NCBI GenBank assembly: GCA_016700115.1
Contig: CP064999.1
Coordinates: 1-64,000, forward strand
Source of the DNA: Sphingobacteriales bacterium
Lineage (GTDB): Bacteria > Bacteroidota > Bacteroidia > Chitinophagales > UBA2359
Direction: 5' to 3'
Length of the DNA: 64,000 nucleotides
The position numbers and the translations under genes are program-made. Below are positions 45,216 through 54,401 of this stretch, piece after piece. The notes below the pieces were generated by a model that did no database searches, was not told the DNA's origin, and worked only from the letters and a program-made list of their open reading frames with translations. Position 1 is the first letter of the stretch, and each line of letters opens with the position of its first letter.

Positions 45216-47675
45216 CTATTCTTTAGCTAAGGCTTTTTTGAGTTGATTAATTTCTTTTAGTAAAAGGTCAAACTGATCTGCTTTGGTTTGCAGGATTTGG
45301 GTTTGTTGCTGAAGCTGTTCGATGATGACTTGTTGTTCCTGTACTGCTTTTACCAAAGGCATGACAAATGCGCTATAACTCAACCCATACAAGTCGTTGG
45401 CGTTTTTTGGCTGGTAAATTCCACTGAAATCATAGTTGCTGTCTTTGGCAGCCTGATGTACTTCCTGGGCAATGAAACCGGTCATTTTGATTTTTTCCAC
45501 ATCGTATTTGCCCTCCCAATCAAGCGTGTCGGGTTTTTCTTTGCCGTATAGCATCTCGTTTTGGCGATGAATATTGAGGTGATAGGTAACCGGTCGTAAC
45601 TTTGATATAAAGGCAATTCCGGGAACATCTTCGGCAACATCGTCTTTTATCCGTGCATCGCTGTAGGTTGTAGGTAACACCTGCATTTTAACGGCAGAAA
45701 CACTGCTGTTTCCAATTTCAACTGTATTACTGACACTGTTACTTGTCCCAACTCCAAATCCCAATCCGGTATAGTTGTTTAAGGTTGAATTAATTGGATA
45801 GGCATTGTATCCGAGAGCAGTATTGTAATTGCCTGTAGTGTTGGTTAGGAGTGAGCGACTGCCTACTGCTGTATTTGAGTAGCCCTGATTGTTTGTCGAA
45901 AGTGAACTTGATCCTATTCCGGTATTGTGATATCCGATATTATTTGACAATAAAGATTTGCTGCCTACTGCTGTATTTGATGAAGCATGTGTGGTATTCA
46001 AAGCACCAAGACCGTTGTTATAAAGTGCGCTGTCGCCAACAGCTACGAGGTTGTTTTGGGTTTGGCTGTTCATAAGTGCCTGCACACCAACGGCAACATT
46101 TGAGTATCCGGTAGTATTGTAAAACAAAGCGCTTCGGCCTATTGCAGTATTATTGCTCCCGGTAGTCGAATTGTGTAAAGCACTGTAGCCAAAAGCGCTG
46201 TTGAAGTTTCCGGAAGTGTTGATGTAAAGTGCCTCATATCCGCTTGCAGTATTATTGCTGCCGGTGGTATTGGAAAACAAGGTTCGAATACCAAGTGCAC
46301 TGTTGCTATCGCCCGCAGTATTGTTGTTCATTGCATTGTCTCCGATGGCAGTATTGTATCTTCCGGTGTTGTTTGCGGGGCTACTGCTACCTTCCAGTGC
46401 TTCGTAGCCCATGGCAATATTGTAAGTTTCCCGTCCGGTAGTGCGGTTATCGGCATAATACATAGCATTGAATCCAATAGCAATACTTCGGTTATTGGCT
46501 TTATTATTTACAAGACTATTCGAGCCTATTGCTATGTTATAAGTTCCAGTAGAATTGTCTCGAAGCGACTGATACCCAAGAGCAGAATTAAAATCGCCGG
46601 AACTATTATTGTTCATTGAAGATTGACCGATGGCGGTATTATTTTCCCCGGTGTTGTTAAAATTTAGGGAATATGCGCCGATGGCGGTATTTGAATATCC
46701 TGTGATGTTTGATTGAAGCGATTGCCGTCCGATTGCGACATTGTTAAACCCTGTGCTGTTGGTTTCTAAAGTATATACACCGATTGCAACATTGCCGTTA
46801 CCGGTAGAATTTTCGAACATTGCTTTTGTTCCTATAGCTGTATTAAATTTGCCCGTATTATTGGAAAGAGTGATACTTCCCTTCAAAGTTTCATAACCAA
46901 TAGCTGTATTATAAGTGTATTGTCCTGAACTGCTATTATCAGCATTTGCCATCGAATTATATCCTATGGCAATACTTCTACCGTTGGCTACATTTCCGAA
47001 CAAGCTGTATGGCCCGATAGCAATATTGTCCGAGCCGGTTGTATTATTGTAAAGGGATTGATAACCGAGAGAAGTGTTTCCCAGACCGGTAGTATTAAAT
47101 CGCATGGACGACCCTCCCCAAGAAGTGTTATAGGTCAACGAATTGATTTCACCTGCCTTTACTCCTGCCACTTTGAACATTAGCGGTTGAGCGTCGCTTG
47201 TGCCAATGTAGTTTGAATTGGGGTTTGTGCCTCCATTACCGGTTAATTTCCAACTGTTCCCGCTTTCAGCGGAATAAAGTGCGTAGGGTACACTAAGCAA
47301 CTGCGTTGTTCCCATTTCTATATAAGTGTAACCGTTGTTTGCCCCATCAGTATCCATAGCAACACTTATATATTTATCTCCATTACCCCAAGCAACAGAA
47401 GTAAATGTACCGCTAAGGACAGTACCTGTTCCGATTTCAAGGTTGAATAATCCGAACTGATTGGTGGAAACATCGTGTCTTTCGCTGTAAACAGTTATTC
47501 CCATTGGCGCTGCTTGATTAATACTAATGAGGATGGAAATATCTGAATTGACAATCGGGCTACCTGTTGCATCTCTGGCAACGGCTTGGTAACTGAACTT
47601 TTGTGGTGTTTGAGCCTGAGTAAGGAAACTCATGAACAGTAAACATAAAGCAAGGAGGCAGAAATAATTTTTCAT
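45216..47675 (-). CDS. YadA-head-like repeat protein with S74 endosialidase chaperone domain
   Basis: 819 residues. Signal peptide MKNYFCLLALCLLFMSFLTQ is followed by QKFSYQAVARDATGSPI, a domain common to bacteroidete surface fibres. Residues about 190-660 hold some thirty repeats of TGxxNTAIGxxSLxxN(S/T)TG, the YadA-head/left-handed beta-roll pattern. Near residue 690 comes YSDARIKDDVAED, the start of the intramolecular chaperone S74 domain, with TGFIAQEVHQAA. It ends in a coiled coil (VQEQQVIIEQLQQQTQIL). In phage fibres S74 trimerises the fibre and cuts itself off. Here the signal peptide and genomic context suggest a trimeric surface adhesin. Confidence 0.88.
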   Translation of the reverse strand: MKNYFCLLALCLLFMSFLTQAQTPQKFSYQAVARDATGSPIVNSDISILISINQAAPMGITVYSERHDVSTNQFGLFNLEIGTGTVLSGTFTSVAWGNGDKYISVAMDTDGANNGYTYIEMGTTQLLSVPYALYSAESGNSWKLTGNGGTNPNSNYIGTSDAQPLMFKVAGVKAGEINSLTYNTSWGGSSMRFNTTGLGNTSLGYQSLYNNTTGSDNIAIGPYSLFGNVANGRSIAIGYNSMANADNSSSGQYTYNTAIGYETLKGSITLSNNTGKFNTAIGTKAMFENSTGNGNVAIGVYTLETNSTGFNNVAIGRQSLQSNITGYSNTAIGAYSLNFNNTGENNTAIGQSSMNNNSSGDFNSALGYQSLRDNSTGTYNIAIGSNSLVNNKANNRSIAIGFNAMYYADNRTTGRETYNIAMGYEALEGSSSPANNTGRYNTAIGDNAMNNNTAGDSNSALGIRTLFSNTTGSNNTASGYEALYINTSGNFNSAFGYSALHNSTTGSNNTAIGRSALFYNTTGYSNVAVGVQALMNSQTQNNLVAVGDSALYNNGLGALNTTHASSNTAVGSKSLLSNNIGYHNTGIGSSSLSTNNQGYSNTAVGSRSLLTNTTGNYNTALGYNAYPINSTLNNYTGLGFGVGTSNSVSNTVEIGNSSVSAVKMQVLPTTYSDARIKDDVAEDVPGIAFISKLRPVTYHLNIHRQNEMLYGKEKPDTLDWEGKYDVEKIKMTGFIAQEVHQAAKDSNYDFSGIYQPKNANDLYGLSYSAFVMPLVKAVQEQQVIIEQLQQQTQILQTKADQFDLLLKEINQLKKALAKE

Positions 47676-47745
47676 GGCTATGAATGTTTTTAATAAATTG
47701 TAGTTGTCTTTTTGTGGTCAAACTTTTTTTCTTTGTCTGATGCTA

Positions 47746-47753
47746 CAAAATTA
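47746..47753 (-). promoter_or_regulatory. -7 element of the S74 fibre gene
   Basis: TAATTTTG on the minus strand fits TAnnTTTG, 71 bases upstream of the start at 47675. Confidence 0.4.
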
Positions 47754-47872
47754 TCCCGCCCCTTATCCATAAAAAAGTAGTATTTTTGGGACTTCTAACA
47801 ACCGATTTAAACGGTTTTGGAAATAAACCATTGATTATCAATAAGTTATACTAAATTTAAAGCCGGAGAATT

Positions 47873-49339
47873 ATGTACAAAAACAGGTTAATTTTGTTGC
47901 TGAAAACATTTTCGCCTGAAGAACTCAAACAGTTCGGACATTATGTGGAATGTCCTTTGTACAATAGCAGTACTAAAGTGATCGAATTATACAAGTTGCT
48001 TGTTAAGTCCTACCCGGCTTTTAACCAGGAAGCTGTTGATAAACTGAAGATTTTCAGAACCATCTATAAAGGCAAACAATACAGCAATTTGCAGGTATTG
48101 TACAACCTAAGCAATAAGTTGTTTGAGCTTGCAAAATCATTTGCAGCCCATTGCATGTATCAAACTTCAATTCAGCAAGAATTACTTCTACTCAATTATC
48201 TGTTCGTCAGGGACAAACGAGGGAGCTTGTTCCAAACATTATTGCCGGCTATTGAAAAAAAGGTGGACAAAATGGAACTGGGGGTCGAGTATTTTTACGC
48301 CCATTGGATTTTTGAAAAAGGCAGGGAGATGAAAATGCAACATCATCATTTATACAAGCGCAAAAAAATAGTACCCAATATTGAAACCTGGCATTCTGTT
48401 GACCATGCAGGCAATTTGTATTTGGTCAACCTGATTAACTATATCGCTTCATTTTACAGAATCAGAAAGGATTACAATGCCGAGCTTCCTTATCCATACC
48501 ATATCTCTTATGTCGAAAAGCTCTACGAATCTCTCAAAGAACGGGTACATCCGTTTGTTACTCTTGAGTTTTTGCGTTTAAAATTAGTGCATTATCAGCG
48601 GGACGAAGATTTTTTTGCTTTCAGGGAAGTGGTATTTCACGCTAACATAGAAGTTAGCAATGTTGTAAAATACAATATGTTTACCACCTTACTGAACTAT
48701 TGCAATGCAAACAGTTCCAGAAATAGCAGCTACTCGGAACAATATCTCGAAGTAACGGAAAAGGCAATTTCGGTAAATGCCTATTTAATTCCCATCAACA
48801 AACAACAGGCAATCGAACCGGGTCATTATATCAACTTTGTAAAACATTGCATCCGTTTGAATCATTTGAACTCTGCCGATGATTATATTAACCAATACCG
48901 CGAATTAGTGTGGGATAAATACCGGAACAGCGCTTATCATTATGCCAAAGGTCAATTGGCCTTTTGCCGAAAACAATACGATAAAGTGTACGATAGCCTT
49001 CATGAGATTCAAGTTGGCGAAGCCGATTTTTTTTACATGCTGACTGCTATGCTGCGAGCCAGGTTATACTATGAACTGAACGAATGGTTATTGTTGGAGC
49101 CACAATTGGAATCAATGCGACAGTATCTGGTGAAAAACCGGGGCAATACTTCAAAAGCGCAGATAAATTCACAAATTCATTTTGTCGTTTTGTTGCGAAG
49201 ACTGATGAATCTGCATCATCAGGGCAGCCGGAAACGATTGAATCGTCTGAAGGAAAAACTCCTGTCTGTTCAGGTTATTCATAAAGATTGGTTGTTTGAA
49301 AAATTCAATCTCATTGAAGCAGCCTATAGAAACAAATAG
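47873..49339 (+). CDS. Helical protein of unknown function
   Basis: 488 residues with no signal peptide or membrane helix. It looks wholly alpha-helical, with a TPR-like solenoid in the middle and end (YHYAKGQLAFCRKQYDKVYDSL, LRARLYYELNEWLLLEPQLE) and a basic C-terminus (NLHHQGSRKRLNRLKEKLL). The N-terminus (LILLLKTFSPEELKQFGHYV) is a conserved-looking helix pair. I do not recognise a named family; similar long helical proteins occur in this phylum. It has no operon partner: the next gene, on the minus strand, converges with it. Confidence 0.7.
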   Translation: MYKNRLILLLKTFSPEELKQFGHYVECPLYNSSTKVIELYKLLVKSYPAFNQEAVDKLKIFRTIYKGKQYSNLQVLYNLSNKLFELAKSFAAHCMYQTSIQQELLLLNYLFVRDKRGSLFQTLLPAIEKKVDKMELGVEYFYAHWIFEKGREMKMQHHHLYKRKKIVPNIETWHSVDHAGNLYLVNLINYIASFYRIRKDYNAELPYPYHISYVEKLYESLKERVHPFVTLEFLRLKLVHYQRDEDFFAFREVVFHANIEVSNVVKYNMFTTLLNYCNANSSRNSSYSEQYLEVTEKAISVNAYLIPINKQQAIEPGHYINFVKHCIRLNHLNSADDYINQYRELVWDKYRNSAYHYAKGQLAFCRKQYDKVYDSLHEIQVGEADFFYMLTAMLRARLYYELNEWLLLEPQLESMRQYLVKNRGNTSKAQINSQIHFVVLLRRLMNLHHQGSRKRLNRLKEKLLSVQVIHKDWLFEKFNLIEAAYRNK

Positions 49340-49374
49340 TTTAGATGAATTTGCTGTTAAAAGCCTTCTTTTTG

Positions 49375-51375
49375 TCAGGATTTACGGCCCAGATCGGCAA
49401 AACCTTTCCACAATATATCCAAATCGGTATAGGGGTGATAGTTTTTGGCATACAGCAGGTTTAGCCTTTGTTTGGTTATGGAATCATATTCCCTCCCGGG
49501 CAGTTCGTCTAAAGGGGAGAGTATTCCTTTTTTGAGGCGGGGAAGGGTAATCGTTGTATGATCGTCTTTTTGTACGGGCGCAAAACCTATCCAGGTGCGG
49601 CTGCCGTTCAATACCTGCCACCAATTGTACAAAAAACGCATTCTACTGCGAATCAGCAGCAGCATAAGAGGGAGCAAAACAAGCATTGCCAGACAGGTGC
49701 AGAGGTCAAACAACCGTTTGTTGCGCCGGTATCGCGACTGACTAAGGTTGAGGTTGATATCAATGGTATAAAGGTCGCCGGCAGTATTTTTTGAATTGCT
49801 TCCTATGATACTCAGACTTTCGGGGGGTACAATTTTGTAATCGAGCTGTTGCCCGATGTCAATCATAAACTGCAAGATTTGCTGTGAAGGCAAGTCGAGC
49901 GCACAAAAGATAATCTCATTTACCTTATAAATACCTGTGATTTCTTCTAATTGACGGGTAGTGCCAAGAATATTTTGATTTTCCTGTTCCGGTTTGCCGG
50001 CAGTTGTTGTGATTTCCGGGATAACGTATCCTGCCAAATCAATATTCACTCCCGATTCATATAACATGTTGCGAACCCGCAAACATTCATGAAGACTTCC
50101 GACAATCAACGCTCTTTTGGTCTGTCGCTCAGTTTCGAGATTGAGATTTCTGTAATGGATAAAATGCAATAACATTCTCCAACCACTTAGGGCAAATGCC
50201 GCCCAAGCCATGCCCAATAAAATCATCCCTCTTGAAAAACGAAGGGATTCGGGTAAAAAACCATAAACTGCCGAAATCAGCACAGTTCCTGCCAATATTC
50301 CGCGCACAATCCGGCTTAGCCGCAACGGGACATCATAGCCCCCGCTCAAAAAAACAGTAAGCAGCCAAATCAGAATATAAAGCGGCACGTTGATGAGCAT
50401 ATACTCCGGCGCATAGGTTGTTCCTTCGGCTACTTTCACATTTTCCTGCCAAAAATCTTTAATGAGGTACATCCCCCCGTAAATAATGGCTGCATCGGTC
50501 AGGGGTAGCAAAAGCTGCCGCACAAATCTTTCGGCTACCGTCAGCAGGGCTTTCAGGTATATTGCCAATTGAATGCTTAAAACATAATATCTTGCCCCGG
50601 AGGCAGAAAAATGTTTTCGGGCAAAAATGATCATGGCGTTGTAAAAAAGCCGAACATAGTTCAGGCTGCCTTTTTTAGTGCTTTCACCTTTATAGTGTAT
50701 GATGCGGGTATGGGGGAAATAGTAGTTTTTATATCCGGCTTTTAGTATCCGGTAGGACAGGTCAATGTCTTCACCATACATAAAAAAGGTTTCGTCTAAT
50801 AATCCTGTTTTATCCAAAACGGATTTGCGAATTAACATAAAAGCACCGGAAAGTATTTCTATCTCATTGGTTTCATCGTTGTTCAGATGTCCGAGATAAT
50901 AATGGTTAAAGACTTTTGAACGGGGGAACAAGGCAGATAATCCTGTCATTTTGTAAAATGCCGTTGCCGGAGTTGGCAGCCCTCTTTTTGATTCGGGAAG
51001 GTAACCACCTTTGCCATCATACATTTTAACCCCCAACCCGCCTGCATCGGGGTGTTCATCCATAAAGGCAAGGGTTTTGGTAAAGGTATCTTCCTCGACC
51101 ACCGTATCTGGGTTCAACAACAATACATATTCCCCTGTTGCTATACTGATTCCCTGATTGTTGGCGGACGAAAACCCAACATTCTTTTTGTTGGCAATTA
51201 GTATGACTTCCGGAAATTTTTGCTCAATCAGTTCAACAGAACCATCAACCGAGTTATTGTCAATTACAATGACTTCAACTAACAAGCCTGCCGATGCTTT
51301 TCGAACAGAAAGCAGGGCTTGCTCGATAAAGTATTTGACGTTGTAGTTGACAATAATCACCGATAGTTTTACCAT
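49375..51375 (-). CDS. GT2 glycosyltransferase fused to a degenerate polyprenyl sugar-transferase module
   Basis: 666 residues. The N-terminal GT2 domain (1-240) has LSVIIVNYNVKYFIEQAL, VIVIDNNSVDGS, the metal-binding LLLNPDTVVE and FFMYGEDIDLSYRILKAGY, as in rhamnosyltransferase-like enzymes. A multi-helix membrane part (about 265-400) and a Rossmann-like domain (RALIVGSLHECLRVRN, about 420-540) follow, as in WbaP/EpsL-type initiating transferases. The last 120 residues begin like a bacterial sugar transferase (RRNKRLFDLCTCLAMLVLLP) but lack the catalytic Asp-Glu and KFRTM motif, retaining only an end-like LLYAKNYHPYTDLDIL. So it is a GT2 enzyme with a non-catalytic membrane module. Likely surface polysaccharide synthesis. 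Confidence 0.83.
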   Translation of the reverse strand: MVKLSVIIVNYNVKYFIEQALLSVRKASAGLLVEVIVIDNNSVDGSVELIEQKFPEVILIANKKNVGFSSANNQGISIATGEYVLLLNPDTVVEEDTFTKTLAFMDEHPDAGGLGVKMYDGKGGYLPESKRGLPTPATAFYKMTGLSALFPRSKVFNHYYLGHLNNDETNEIEILSGAFMLIRKSVLDKTGLLDETFFMYGEDIDLSYRILKAGYKNYYFPHTRIIHYKGESTKKGSLNYVRLFYNAMIIFARKHFSASGARYYVLSIQLAIYLKALLTVAERFVRQLLLPLTDAAIIYGGMYLIKDFWQENVKVAEGTTYAPEYMLINVPLYILIWLLTVFLSGGYDVPLRLSRIVRGILAGTVLISAVYGFLPESLRFSRGMILLGMAWAAFALSGWRMLLHFIHYRNLNLETERQTKRALIVGSLHECLRVRNMLYESGVNIDLAGYVIPEITTTAGKPEQENQNILGTTRQLEEITGIYKVNEIIFCALDLPSQQILQFMIDIGQQLDYKIVPPESLSIIGSNSKNTAGDLYTIDINLNLSQSRYRRNKRLFDLCTCLAMLVLLPLMLLLIRSRMRFLYNWWQVLNGSRTWIGFAPVQKDDHTTITLPRLKKGILSPLDELPGREYDSITKQRLNLLYAKNYHPYTDLDILWKGFADLGRKS

Positions 51376-51460
51376 AATTAAAGCGGGGTGGGAAACATCA
51401 GGAAAACTTGCAGATGATTGTTTGAACAGGCTTAAAAATTGGGGAAATGTCGTATTTGCG

Positions 51461-51468
51461 CAAATATA
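51461..51468 (-). promoter_or_regulatory. -7 element of the GT2 fusion gene
   Basis: TATATTTG on the minus strand fits TAnnTTTG, 86 bases upstream of the start at 51375. It is part of a short palindrome, CGTATTTGCGCAAATAT. Confidence 0.5.
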
Positions 51469-51502
51469 ACATCTTTAAAAGCAGGTAAAACAAATTAAAC
51501 GG

Positions 51503-51510
51503 TAAATTTG
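51503..51510 (+). promoter_or_regulatory. -7 element of the lysyl oxidase gene
   Basis: TAAATTTG fits TAnnTTTG, 67 bases upstream of the ATG at 51577. Confidence 0.5.
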
Positions 51511-51576
51511 TGTGAATTCTGCACCATCACTGCGGTAAAACCAATCATATTCTAAACAAATTTACCTGTCTGCCAA

Positions 51577-54015
51577 ATGTACCAAAGTATATACAAAATT
51601 GCCTCTCTGTTTTGCTCTGTTATTTTGTTAGTGATGCTTTATCCGAATAATGTTGTGGCTCAAAGCTCCTGCCCGGATGGCGAGTACGAAATTTTGGTAG
51701 AGATTGTACCCGATTCATGGGCTTCGTCCGAAACAAGTTGGGAAGTTCTTAACACAGCCGGCATACCGGTAATAAGCGGAACCGACGAAGGCGGGAGTTT
51801 TTGCACTACCCTCGAAGAGGCCTGTTTGACGTTTAATATTTACGATACTTATGGTGATGGTCTTATCAATGAAGGGGGGTATCAGGTGTTTTTTGACGGC
51901 AATCTTGTTACTTCAGGGGACAATTTCGGATATTTTGCCAGCTACGATTTTGGAGAATGTCCCGATGGATACTCTTGTCATTTTCCTATTGATATCTTTT
52001 CCGGAAACTCCTATTATGCCGTAGCGCCCAATACCTGGTACAGGTTTGTTCCCGATACTTCCGGCCGCTTTTTAATCACAACCTGCAATACCCTGTTTGC
52101 CTGCAATACCGGTATATGGATGTATGATTATTGCGACAATCTGCCTTGGGCAAACAATATGGAAGCGAGTATTTATTATTCAACCGAAGGATGCGACCCC
52201 CATGCAAGCCTCATGGCAAACCTGCAAAAAGACGAAGTGTATTATTTGCGTATTGGCGATATCAGCGGCAGTTGTATTGGCAATCCAATTTATTGGGATA
52301 TTGAATATGATGGGCCGATTAGTGGTTGTACCGATCCATTGGCTTGTAATTACGACCCGGTTGCAACGGTTAATATTGAGGGATCGTGTTTATATCCCGG
52401 AGACCCGGCCTGTCCAAATGGTCCCGATTTAATAGTTGTACAATCTGAACTGGAAAGTTCCCTTAGCTATTCAACCCTGAACAATACCGATGGTTGTTAT
52501 ATCGAAGAAGGTTGTATGTCGGGCTATGGGGTCAGAGATTTATTGCGGTTTACCACCCATATCAAAAATATAGGCAATCAGGATTACTATATCGGTGTAC
52601 CGCCTGCTTCACCTTCCGGCAGCGACGAACAGTGGGAATGGGACCCTTGCCATAGCCATTGGCACTATGAAGGCTACGCAGAATATATGGTGTATGATGC
52701 CAATGGGCAGGAAATTCCGGTCGGATTTAAAAACGGTTTTTGTGTGATGGATTTAGAGTGTTCTGATGGTGGAACTTATAAATATAACTGTGGCAATCAG
52801 GGAATCAGTGCAGGATGCGGAGATATTTACCACTCCTCTTTAGGTTGTCAATGGGTTGATATCACCAATCTCTCCTCCGGTATTTATACATTGGTGGTAC
52901 GGGTAAACTGGGACCAAAGCCCCGATGCACTTGGACGTATAGAACTCGATCATTACAACAACTGGGCGCAGGTTTGTATTGAACTGACCCGTGACGATGA
53001 AGGTAATATCGTGTCGGTAACTCAGGTAACCGATTGTGAGCCTTATACCGATTGCTTGGGTGAAATTTACGGAACAGCGCAGATTGACTGTGAAGGCAAC
53101 TGTGGCGGACAAAAACTGATTGGCGACCTTGAACCGGACGGCATCTACCATACCAACGACGTGTTCGCCTACATGACCGGAATTGTGAGCGATGACTTAA
53201 CGGCATCTGCTTGCAACGACCTCAATGGAGATGCTCAAATCAATATTGCAGATGCCGCTTTATTGCTATCCTGTTTTTTGCAAAACAACGGCACACATAC
53301 ACATCCGGGTGGAGGAACTGCTCATAATCATTGCAATTTCCCAACTCCTCAGATCATTAACCCTTTTGGTTTGGTATCGGTTAAGTTGGAAAACATCAAC
53401 TCCGAAGAAAACTATGTTGACATTTATGTGATGTCGCCTGTAAACTATCTGGTTGCCTATCAGTTGCAAATCAGCGGACTTCAGATTGCCGGAGTTATTC
53501 CTATTTTAGAAGACCCTCTCTATAATGCAGATATTTTATTTAACCCTGAGGGCACTATTTTAGGGGTATCGGTTACCGAGTCAAGAATTGACCGTTATTT
53601 AGAATTCATGCCGTTCCTGCGCGTTTATTACAGCGCTGTTACGGAAGAACAGGTTTGTCTGAGTGTTACAGGCATGATCAACGACAATTACGAAGAAACT
53701 GTAGTGGAAGTAGTAAACCCCTGCCTTCCTGCCTTTTTACTGACAGATATAACTCCTGATACGAATGTTCAGCCAGGTAATGTAAAGATATTGCCTAATC
53801 CATTTTCAAAAACAACAATGCTTTATTTTACCAACACTGCGCAACATTCGTTTACCCTGCAAATCAGCGGGATTGACGGGAAGGTGGTAAAAACCTGTAA
53901 TAATATTACAGCGTCAAATATAGAGATAGATTTATCTCAATTGCCCTCGGGTATATATCTGTATCGCTTGATGGATGGAAAAACGATTCATACCGGCAAA
54001 CTCGTATCGCAGTAA
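51577..54015 (+). CDS. T9SS-secreted lysyl oxidase with dockerin-like domain
   Basis: 812 residues. After the signal peptide (ILLVMLYPNNVVAQ) come a beta domain with FNIYDTYGDGL, a PPC-like domain, and SGCTDPLACNYDPVATVN, a repeat known from secreted marine bacterial proteins. Residues about 285-490 form a lysyl oxidase: copper site HSHWH at 359-363 in CHSHWHYEGYAEYMVYD, then VGFKNGFCVMDLECSD with Lys385 and GCGDIYHSSLGCQWVDIT with Tyr418, the two residues that form the LTQ cofactor in animal enzymes (33 apart; 35 in human LOX). A dockerin-like LNGDAQINIADAALLL and a T9SS type-A tail (ILPNPFSKTTMLYF...GIYLYRLMDG) complete it. It would oxidise protein lysines or amines outside the cell. Confidence 0.88.
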   Translation: MYQSIYKIASLFCSVILLVMLYPNNVVAQSSCPDGEYEILVEIVPDSWASSETSWEVLNTAGIPVISGTDEGGSFCTTLEEACLTFNIYDTYGDGLINEGGYQVFFDGNLVTSGDNFGYFASYDFGECPDGYSCHFPIDIFSGNSYYAVAPNTWYRFVPDTSGRFLITTCNTLFACNTGIWMYDYCDNLPWANNMEASIYYSTEGCDPHASLMANLQKDEVYYLRIGDISGSCIGNPIYWDIEYDGPISGCTDPLACNYDPVATVNIEGSCLYPGDPACPNGPDLIVVQSELESSLSYSTLNNTDGCYIEEGCMSGYGVRDLLRFTTHIKNIGNQDYYIGVPPASPSGSDEQWEWDPCHSHWHYEGYAEYMVYDANGQEIPVGFKNGFCVMDLECSDGGTYKYNCGNQGISAGCGDIYHSSLGCQWVDITNLSSGIYTLVVRVNWDQSPDALGRIELDHYNNWAQVCIELTRDDEGNIVSVTQVTDCEPYTDCLGEIYGTAQIDCEGNCGGQKLIGDLEPDGIYHTNDVFAYMTGIVSDDLTASACNDLNGDAQINIADAALLLSCFLQNNGTHTHPGGGTAHNHCNFPTPQIINPFGLVSVKLENINSEENYVDIYVMSPVNYLVAYQLQISGLQIAGVIPILEDPLYNADILFNPEGTILGVSVTESRIDRYLEFMPFLRVYYSAVTEEQVCLSVTGMINDNYEETVVEVVNPCLPAFLLTDITPDTNVQPGNVKILPNPFSKTTMLYFTNTAQHSFTLQISGIDGKVVKTCNNITASNIEIDLSQLPSGIYLYRLMDGKTIHTGKLVSQ

Positions 54016-54166
54016 CAAAAAGAAGGGAACTAAGATATTGAGGTTCTTGTTTGATAGAAAATGTTAACACCACAAACCTGTATGGTGCTGAAAAGGATTA
54101 CGGTCAACGCGGTACTAAATACAAAGAAAAATTTTTCGAACGATAGGTCTTTTTAACAGGAAAAGC

Positions 54167-54174
54167 TATATTTG
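54167..54174 (+). promoter_or_regulatory. -7 element for the tRNA at 54202
   Basis: TATATTTG fits TAnnTTTG, 27 bases before the mature tRNA 5' end, with the same spacing as at tRNA-Phe. Confidence 0.6.
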
Positions 54175-54201
54175 CCTTTCGTAATTATTAACCTAACTCA
54201 G

Positions 54202-54275
54202 GCTTCGGTAGCCCAACTGGCAGAGGCATATGTTTCAGGAGCATACCAGTGCGGGTTCGACTCCCGCCCGAAGCA
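54202..54275 (+). tRNA. tRNA with anticodon CAG and short variable arm (nominal tRNA-Leu)
   Basis: Cloverleaf: acceptor GCTTCGG / CCGAAGC, D arm GCC...GGC with GG in the loop, anticodon stem TATGT / GCATA (one T-G pair), loop TTCAGGA giving CAG at 54236-54238, variable region CCAGT (five bases), T arm GCGGG-TTCGACT-CCCGC, discriminator A. CAG decodes the leucine codon CUG. Bacterial tRNA-Leu normally has a long variable arm; this one has the short class I form. Expression is supported by a -7 element and a downstream hairpin. Amino acid identity is therefore uncertain. Confidence 0.8.
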
Positions 54276-54315
54276 CAAACAGTTTTTATCGTTTCACGAT
54301 GTATTGGCATCATAA

Positions 54316-54343
54316 AACAAGAGGGAGTTGCCCCCCTCTTGTT
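54316..54343. terminator. Hairpin terminator between the CAG tRNA and the minus-strand gene
   Basis: AACAAGAGGG pairs with CCCTCTTGTT (10 bp, eight-base loop). On the minus strand it is followed by TTTAT, so it mainly serves the gene ending at 54402. Confidence 0.7.
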
Positions 54344-54401
54344 ATAGAGATATCCGGTTTGTCGTCAGAAGATTTCCCCGACACTAAGCGATAGAATCGG
54401 A

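Noticed and set aside
45216..47675. Prophage tail-fibre region
   Set aside because: The S74 gene has a signal peptide and no other phage structural, lysis or integrase gene is near.
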